In this document: in pieces, positions 57,207-64,000 of the stretch | Numbering within the stretch: position 1 is the first letter of the stretch | How the letters are laid out: each line of letters begins with the position of its first letter | Source: Mactromeris polynyma | Taxonomy: Eukaryota > Mollusca > Bivalvia > Venerida > Mactridae | Reading direction: 5' to 3' | Length of the DNA stretch: 64,000 bases | NCBI GenBank assembly: GCA_032209605.1 | Contig: JASFXZ010000013.1 | Location: forward strand, 7,215,401-7,279,400 | Made by a program: the position numbers and the translations under genes | The notes under the pieces: model-generated | Seen by the model: the letters and a program-made list of their open reading frames with translations, nothing else | Databases searched by the model: none | What the model was told of the DNA's origin: nothing

Positions 57207-58610
57207 TATAAACATTAAGGGTTGTATTTTGAAGTCAGAACCGTGTCGACAGGTTTGCTTTTATTCAGTCGAATCATTTTAGGCAGAAATATATTCTTCA
57301 ACAAAGTAACTTCATGCCGCCCAGATCATTAATATTTTTCAACCGACAACAAATAATCAAAGGACTGAAGGTTCTGGCAGGCGCTTCTATTGCAATACTA
57401 CACTTGTTCCATAGTATCGTATTAGAAATTAATACGCGACTATTCGGGTAAACTCATTCGCCAAAAATGACACAAATAATCCAGAAAAGCTGTTAATTTA
57501 TATGAAGACTCCCGCCATTCCACAATTGATATATCCCTGACAAGTCAGCCATTATTTATCAAATCTATAATAAAATCAGAGGACTTTACATGAACTATTT
57601 TCTTGTGACGATGAATATGGCGGTACTTCGAGGTTGACCATCCGGTGAACGATGACAGCAATGAGACGCTAAAACGCCTCAAAACCCGTATCAATAACCT
57701 ATGTAATCTGTAAGAATGACTTCAAGGTCTTTCCACTGATTAACAAAGTCATATTTTGTAACAATTGTCAGTTAACTGGATGATGGAATGCCCGGAGAGC
57801 GGGAGGATTATATACACGAATCAAGATTACATTTACATACTTGAGGCCATTTCGGATATGACAGATAATGTATTTTGGAATGTCCTCGGAGTGGGAATTT
57901 TTTTACCGAATGGAAATAACATAATTATACATGTATCACAGCGACGTGGCAGCACAGACGTGACAAATATATTAAACTTGCAAATCTTTAGTGACTAGAT
58001 TAGCCTGAATTTCTAGACACTCCCTACGCTTTAAGCTTAAAATGTTAAACTGTCAAAGAGATTTGTATTTTATAGACATACATGCGATTTTGACAATAGA
58101 TATAAAATTCGATAAGTTATACAGACGTACTCTAAAACATGGTCTTATAACTTTTCTTAACAAGTTCCAGAAATTGCAAAACACGAGTCCGATATATAGA
58201 GCATAATTGTCTCGTTTGCAGACCGAGTTTGTCTAATAACGGATATAATGAAACACCGTTTGTATGAAAACAGAACAATTTGGGGAAATTAACATTTTAG
58301 TGTATGCATTATACAAACAAGATGAAAAGCGCGATAGTATTCAATTGAAAAAATCATTGTTTTAGTAAGTCCGGAAAAAGATAACATCGCGATACTTGAC
58401 TAAAAATAGCCCGGTTAGTCACGTGGTCATGTGTCGTAAGATAAAAGTCATGTGACCAAGTGACCTGTTAGAGCAAAGAAATATCAGACACCCTGTTATC
58501 GAATCAAAATTACTGGAAGTGACAGGATACATATATTTCCCATGTTCGCGCTATCTCGGCGTGTAGGCCAGTATGAACAATACCTGTAGGCACTCTTGTA
58601 TTAGTGATTT

Positions 58611-58621
58611 GGGGGGGGGGG
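58611..58621. repeat. G11 homopolymer
   Basis: Eleven consecutive G residues, unusual in this AT-rich window. Confidence 0.95.
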
Positions 58622-59151
58622 TGTAAAGTGACAATTCAGATTACATCTGCATGAAGACATCTACCTACTATTTTCTGATATTTACGGCTAAGTGTATTTT
58701 GACAAAAATCGCGATTCCGTACATTTAACCATAAAGCAACATTGATAACTGACCGATTATAGTCATAATATTCATTATGCGTTGTTTTAGACTATCATTT
58801 GTTAGCGTTGCGTTTTTTTCGTAATTATGGAAATCATGCAATATTGCAGATATCTCGTGCAGCTAACAACAAAAAAAAACATTTTTCAAAGACCATTTCC
58901 ACAAAATCTGACAGTGATCAAAAAAAAAAGTCAATTTGTCACAACATGTTCAGAAAATTGAAATGAATGAAAAAATGCTCAGTTTGAAATTAGTAGCAAT
59001 CAGCTATCTCGTTTTAAAAGTGCGTTTCAGAAGGAGCACGTTCCAGTGATGTGTTACTCGAGATATTTCCACTTTTAGGGGACATGTTGCTGGGTCATTT
59101 TAGAGGGGGGAAGTAGCGTCGTGCTGAGAAAATAAATTAATAAAATGTTTA

Positions 59152-59321
59152 CAGTCGGCCCACGTGTATTCGTCAACATTCAGAATACTCGGTATCATCC
59201 GTAATAAATATCAGGTCCCGATGTATCTTTTCACGTCAAATTGAAATGGGCTATTCGAAACCATATATATTTCTAAATAACATTTCGGACCCGATGAGTT
59301 CGAATGAACGAGGTCCGACTG
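59152..59321 (+). mobile_element. Family A Tigger-like MITE, copy 10
   Basis: CAGTCGGCCCACGTGTATTC to GAACGAGGTCCGACTG, 170 bp, TA on both sides. Confidence 0.88.
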
Positions 59322-59739
59322 TAGGATAATCAGCTTACGTGCAAGGGCCACATTCTAGGCCCTTTTGGTCTATCGTAGGTCGTAATGATATTAAACAAAG
59401 TTTTTAACATTATAGATCTTCAGTGTAACAGATAGGAGACACATATAGTATTGGAAACAACAAGGCAACTCTAGATCAAATAAACCAGCAACGTATTGTT
59501 GATATCAAATAAACTATCGATGCGTAACTGATATCTGTGTATTTCAGAATGAATTCATAAATGGAACAACATTGATAAAATATATCTGCCCGATAAATCG
59601 ACTATTTTAAATCATAAGTATACATCAGAACAAAGTAAATTGTTTAATATTTTATCATTCTTAATACAAAGAGCAGAGAATAATAGAAGGCCACATTGTA
59701 AATATGATGTTTTTTATAGTTTTGTAATTATGTCATAAT

Positions 59740-59765
59740 GTGTAACCACCTTCTCAAAATAAAGA

Positions 59766-59798
<33 letters not shown>

Positions 59799-59800
59799 TA
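59740..59800 (+). repeat. (TTA)n microsatellite, likely LINE tail
   Basis: AATAAAGATGTTATTATTATT at about 59757 is a polyadenylation-like signal followed by a trinucleotide tail. The upstream 150 bp may be LINE 3' UTR, but no coding part was recognised. Confidence 0.55.
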
Positions 59801-60354
59801 TAATTAAACGAAAACATCCCCAATTTAAAATAATGCACAGTACATTATCTCGTAGAGTATATATTAATACAGGCGACACTCATTGTGTCGACATCGGTAA
59901 TTTCGACATTCCGGTTTAATCGACAAATTTGTGTGAGTCTCGATTTCTGTTCCTATATATTGTATAGGAAAAATGATTTATATGTCGACAGTTTCGGCTA
60001 TGTCGACGTGATTTCTCTGGCCCAAAAAATGAGTTTTACAACACCGCCGTGGCGAAAATGCCTTTAAACCAGATTGGTTTGATTGAAACTAATTTGGAAA
60101 TTTGATATGTCGACGCTTCTTATTAGACCCCTACCGAATCAATGTCTTGGTGGATAAGCTGTAACTTATCTAGCAGAGCAAAATATTGAACATCAGACTA
60201 AAATCTCGTGTTGTAGAGAAAATCCATGCAGTATTTTTCACACACTTGCGCAATGCAGATCCAAATTTAGTGTCGGAATTTTAAAGTCACGTGACATCTA
60301 ATTAGATAAATTCCAATTCAGCAACTATTGAGACACCTTCATGGTTAAGTTTCA

Positions 60355-60690
60355 AAATGATAGAGAAATTCAATTTTAATGTTGTATGGATTGTTGCGGT
60401 TATAAATCGTATTTCGGAAACCAGTCTCGAAATTAATCTTGTACCCTATTGGTTGGTTCTGTGCGGTTTTAAAATGGACCAATGGTAATGCTGCATTCTG
60501 AGACTGGTCTCAAAACGTAATTAAACAAACTAAATGATAGAGAAATTCAATGTTATAGCCATATATATCTCATTTCGGAGAGCAGTCTCGAAAATTAATA
60601 TTGTATCTGATTGGTTGGTTCTGTGCACTGTTTTAAAATGGACCAATGGCAATGCTGCATTCTGAGACTGGTCTCCAAGCTTAGTCAGAC
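60355..60690 (-). mobile_element. Family B CCAAT MITE, copies 12 and 13, in a segmental tandem duplication
   Basis: Two copies (60420-60515 and 60580-60690), each with ACCAGTCTCG or AGCAGTCTCG, ATTGGTTGGTTCTGTGC, AAAATGGACCAATGG and CTGAGACTGGTCTC. The flank AAATGATAGAGAAATTCAAT also precedes both, so the block of about 175 bp was duplicated with its flank. Confidence 0.82.
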
Positions 60691-61204
60691 GATTATAAAT
60701 TTATTTCGCAGTTTCCTTTTTTTTTGGTATTTCTAGCGTTGACTGTTACTGTCCGGCCGTCGGCCACTGGTCAGCAATAAACAAAATGATATCCGCTCTA
60801 CTCTTTGTTACGATGTTAAAGTTTCCATGTTTCAGTTATCAGCCGAGGCATCTTGCAAAATGTGCACATAAACATGCCATATTGATAAATATTGACGCGG
60901 ATATAGGTGTATAAATGGACGTATACACTCTGTACTTCAGTATATGCACTTTCATTGTTACATCAGCACAGAAACTAATAAAAAATTCAATTTTAAGAGA
61001 CGCTGGGTGTCGCATACGGCAATAAATTAATGACAAAACAACATTTATAACCCTTATATAAACTTGTATACCGTCAATCCTCGATAACTCAAACTACGCG
61101 GAGTCGGTGTATCGTTTAATTCGAAATTCAGTCAAACTGACTCTTTTAAACATCTACCTCAGTTTTTTATCTTTCATTCCTGGAGTGGGTTTGAAAAAAA
61201 CTGA

Positions 61205-61325
61205 GTTTTAGAGCCGAGTCTCAGGATGCAGCCTTGCCATTGGTCAGTTTTAAAACTGAGCTCAGAATCAACCAATCAGAGACTAGAGTTTTATGATTGA
61301 TCTCAAACTCAGTATTTCAACCTAA
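61205..61325 (+). mobile_element. Family B CCAAT MITE, copy 14
   Basis: CCGAGTCTCAGGATGCAGCC, TTGCCATTGGTCAGTTTTAA, CAACCAATCAGAGACTAG and GATTGATCTCAAACTCAG. Confidence 0.78.
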
Positions 61326-61702
61326 GACTCAATTTTCTCTAGCTTCGACAGCACAGATCGAGATATTCAGTTTTATGCTTCGGATTGTATTCGTGTTGTT
61401 CAAGGAAAACGTTATGTAAAAATGGCAGTTATTTTAGTTTTCTATCTCTGATTTTTTCTGAAATTATTGATTCTGTGATAAATTAAGTATGAGACCTTAA
61501 GGCGTTATACGATGGTGCCTAACTTAAGAAATATCTTATAGTCGTGCATGTACAAAAAGTTCCCGTCATTGCGGAGTGAATAGCTTAATTTCATTTTCTA
61601 CCGAGAATTCAAAAAAAAAAATCTCTTTTCTAATCTCCAAATTAAAGACATTTTAGCGGAATACGTTGCATAATTTAAAAGGAAAGACTAATCACTAAAG
61701 TA

Positions 61703-61785
61703 CAGTCGGACCTCGTTCAATTGAATTCGTCGGATCAGAAAATTAAGTTCGAATAATACATGGTTTCAAACAGCCCATTTCTAGC
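61703..61785 (-). mobile_element. Family A MITE, copy 11, truncated
   Basis: TA then CAGTCGGACCTCGTTCAATT, GTTCGAATAATACATGGTTT and AGCCCATTTC; the right half is absent and family D follows shortly. Confidence 0.78.
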
Positions 61786-61859
61786 ATAGATATCTCGAAA
61801 GAGCACAATTTGACAATATCTGTCACTATTTTAATCATTTATTATAAATACGTTTAAAG

Positions 61860-62215
61860 ACTGATAAAAGATACTTAAAGAAATACATATAATGCTCATT
61901 TATTTGTTCATTTGTTTACCCAATTAAACATGAAAAATATACTTTGTCTAATTAAAACTGTATGTACTATCACAGAATATATGTATAATGTATTTCTCTG
62001 TATTTGTCGTAAAAAGACGTTTGTGTTATCATAAAAATACATTTTTTACCAGTTTTATCTGTTAGAAAAATGATTAAACAAGATTGTTCTGAACGCTTCT
62101 ACATGTCAATGGTTCTTATAAATGATGTTTTAGACTATGTAACAACAATACTGGATGATGCCCATTAAAACAATTTATGTTCAGATGAGCCAGATACATC
62201 TTTAAGAATTTACTG
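61860..62215 (-). repeat. Family D interspersed repeat, uninterrupted copy
   Basis: Matches the reverse complement of 2570-2717 joined to 2983-3240, and therefore shows the empty site for the 2718-2982 insert. A short frame with YVTTILDDAH is noted and not accepted as coding. Confidence 0.65.
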
Positions 62216-62874
62216 AAGTACATTAAATTTGTTCTCTATAGCTCGTTTGCCTGTAGATACTGGTGAGTATTTTATATTAACAGAACAAATACATATCTTA
62301 AACTTCCTTAGCTTTCGATTGCACATGCCGAAACAATTAATTAATACATTAAAGTCAGTTAGTACCGACTTAAAATCAGGATGTGCACATTCAACTGCGA
62401 TTTGAAGACAATTTTTAACCTTTAAAATACACATCATGTTTACAAAATTAAACATCATTTCTTTAATAACAGCATTTACAATATTTTTCTAGCGTAATGA
62501 AAATGTTCCCCCGATCATCTTTAGATTTTGAGGTTATTTTAATATTCGTGAAGAATTTCCAGGAAATTACTGGAAAATGTAATCAAACACACATAAGGAA
62601 CAAGAAAATTAAAATTTAATCTGTTAAAATTTGCTTTCTTTTTATGTTTTGTCTCATTAAATGTCGCTAAAGTGATTTCCATAGCAACTGATCACCTTGG
62701 AATCATATTTTAATTTTAAATGATTATTGACGAACTATAGTTTGCTAATCAATTTACCGTTCCCATGTTAGTACAGATCAGCCGATGTGATTATTCAAAA
62801 CAAAAAGTGAATTCCAAAGTTATTGTCAAGTTTTGCATTCAATTTGTGATATTTCCGCTGAATTAAATTAAGTT

Positions 62875-62980
62875 TTGGAACCGGTCTCGGAATGCAACAT
62901 TGCCATTGGTCTATTATAAGACTGTGCTAAGAACCAGCCAATCAGATGTTTTGATTTTAAGACTGGTCTCCAAATTCCAA
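62875..62980 (+). mobile_element. Family B CCAAT MITE, copy 15
   Basis: GGAACCGGTCTCGGAATGCA, TTGCCATTGGTCTATTATAA, CAGCCAATCAGATGTTTTG and AAGACTGGTCTCCAAAT. Both termini are present. Confidence 0.82.
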
Positions 62981-63849
62981 ACATTCCCTGGACTTGAATC
63001 TTAATCCTCCGTTCATCCTTAGGGATTTGAATACCATGAAATTTTAAAAAACATTATCGCATGTAACAATATCGTCATTAATAGAAAAAAATCGACTAAA
63101 AACATGTCAGGAAATTCTCGTTCAATTTATGATGATTAAATGTATAAAATATTCAACGCTATCTAAAACATTTGATAATGACCGAAATACTGTAGCATCC
63201 CAAATTATATAACTTGAGAACAGTCTCCATGCTCAAATGTAGTTTTAATCCTCAATTAATTTCAAACGAATGTGTACTTTTCTGAGATGTTTCTGTAAAA
63301 ATTTAGAGCATTTTATACATACAAAATATTTTATGAATAGTTTTATAATCTAACAACAATTAACTCTAGAAATAATTTTAAACAGACTAGTTAGATTTGA
63401 TCTCAGAGAACAATCTCAGAGTTATACGCTTGTACTTAGGTCTTAGAAATTGTACTAAACGTTTCTTAAATACATCTACAGTCGAAAATATAACTTTCTT
63501 TTGGCTTTACAATTGTTAACTACAATTACAAACTTATAGCTCTATATTCTTAGTACAAAAATCTCGCGAGATTTGTTATTAATCCGCGAGATTCGTGTGA
63601 TAAATTGTGATCGACCAATGTGTCTTCAGTTGCGATTATTTATCGTCGTCACCGGTTTCCCATATGGACGACGCCTCCGGAAGAATTTTAATCATAGATT
63701 TTTGGAGGATAGTGCATGATACAGAAGATGTCCCAGTTTTAGAAACACCCCTGGTTCTTTATTCGCCCGATTTAAAGCATCGAATATGGAAGCTCGGTAT
63801 TTCAAAATCTCATGATGGGGCTATGTGGTTTATTATCTCATTAGAGGTG

Positions 63850-63925
63850 GAGCGGGGGTTCGAACCTGAGACCCCTAGATAACTAGTCGGACAGCGCGTT
63901 ACCACACGACCACGGATCCGTTACC
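63850..63925 (-). mobile_element. tRNA-like sequence, probable SINE head
   Basis: The minus strand reads CCGTGGTCGTGTGGTAACGC (A box) and TCTCAGGTTCGAACCCCCGC (B box). No convincing acceptor stem, so a tRNA gene is less likely than a SINE head. Confidence 0.5.
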
Positions 63926-64000
63926 GACAACTTTACGCGTTTAGTTTATATAGATCTACATATCAACCAATGTGTTCCCGATATGTCCCCTTGAGATAAA

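Larger units (their letters stand above)
44526..64000. other. Region upstream of exon 1: unassigned stretches
   Basis: No exon was recognised at 44530-45780, 45860-47545, 48285-48930, 49370-50400, 50600-51065, 51625-52825, 53740-55080, 57210-59150, 59325-59740, 59805-60350, 60695-61200, 61330-61700, 62220-62870 and 62985-63850. A block at 59875-60120 has five TGTCGAC strings, and 61073-61100 has GTCAATCCTCGATAACTC; both resemble pieces of Tigger-type termini. Confidence 0.5.

Noticed and set aside
57765..57998. 77-codon plus-strand frame as a gene
   Set aside because: No recognised domain, no splice or promoter context; length within chance expectation for AT-rich DNA of this size.
62100..62215. 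YVTTILDDAH peptide resembling the TAF9 histone fold
   Set aside because: The match is about ten residues, is followed by a stop, and lies in an interspersed repeat (family D) whose other copies do not keep the frame.
63607..63882. 91-codon plus-strand frame ending VERGFEPETPR
   Set aside because: The last part is the reverse of a tRNA-like SINE head (GGTTCGAACC), a common source of false frames; the rest is not recognised.

Overview
The window looks like animal nuclear DNA, most likely from a mollusc or another lophotrochozoan. It is AT-rich, has no bacterial-style gene packing, and is dense in tRNA-derived SINEs, CR1/Jockey-type LINE remnants, short inverted-repeat (MITE-like) elements and minisatellites. 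The taxonomic placement is an inference from the repeat types and the gene; no species was identified. Almost all long open reading frames here are products of tandem repeats, not genes.

One real gene is visible. It lies on the minus strand and is split into four short exons over 37 kb: 44344-44242, 18274-18173, 11102-11014 and 7023-6905. The exons carry GT donors and AG acceptors, and their phases agree at every junction (1, 1, 0). Spliced together they encode about 138 residues: an extracellular hormone-receptor (HormR) domain with six cysteines and a CWP motif, a short stalk and a first transmembrane helix. This is the N-terminal part of a class B (secretin-family) G-protein-coupled receptor. 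The remaining transmembrane exons must lie beyond the low-coordinate end of the window. Introns 1 to 3 measure 25967, 7070 and 3990 bp.

The rest is repeat. A 177-bp Tigger/pogo-like MITE with TA target duplications (family A) occurs about 11 times. A roughly 100-bp palindromic element carrying paired CCAAT boxes (family B) occurs about 15 times. A roughly 200-bp element rich in TGACGTCA sites (family C) occurs six times. There are also several tRNA-headed SINEs, one hAT-like MITE, two fold-back elements, and LINE remnants at 7.9-9.5, 38, 43.8 and 53 kb.

The most striking pattern is that several large minisatellites start at, or are made from, pieces of these transposable elements. The clearest case is an 18-bp array at 53.3 kb, which is an expansion of an internal segment of family A with both element flanks still recognisable. 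Similar junctions occur at 1.19 kb, 22.1 kb, 29.35 kb and 42.08 kb. Tandem duplication also touches the gene directly. A 17-bp array of about 65 copies begins about 15 bp upstream of the exon 2 acceptor, and the 3' end of exon 3 with its splice donor has been copied three more times into the adjacent intron.
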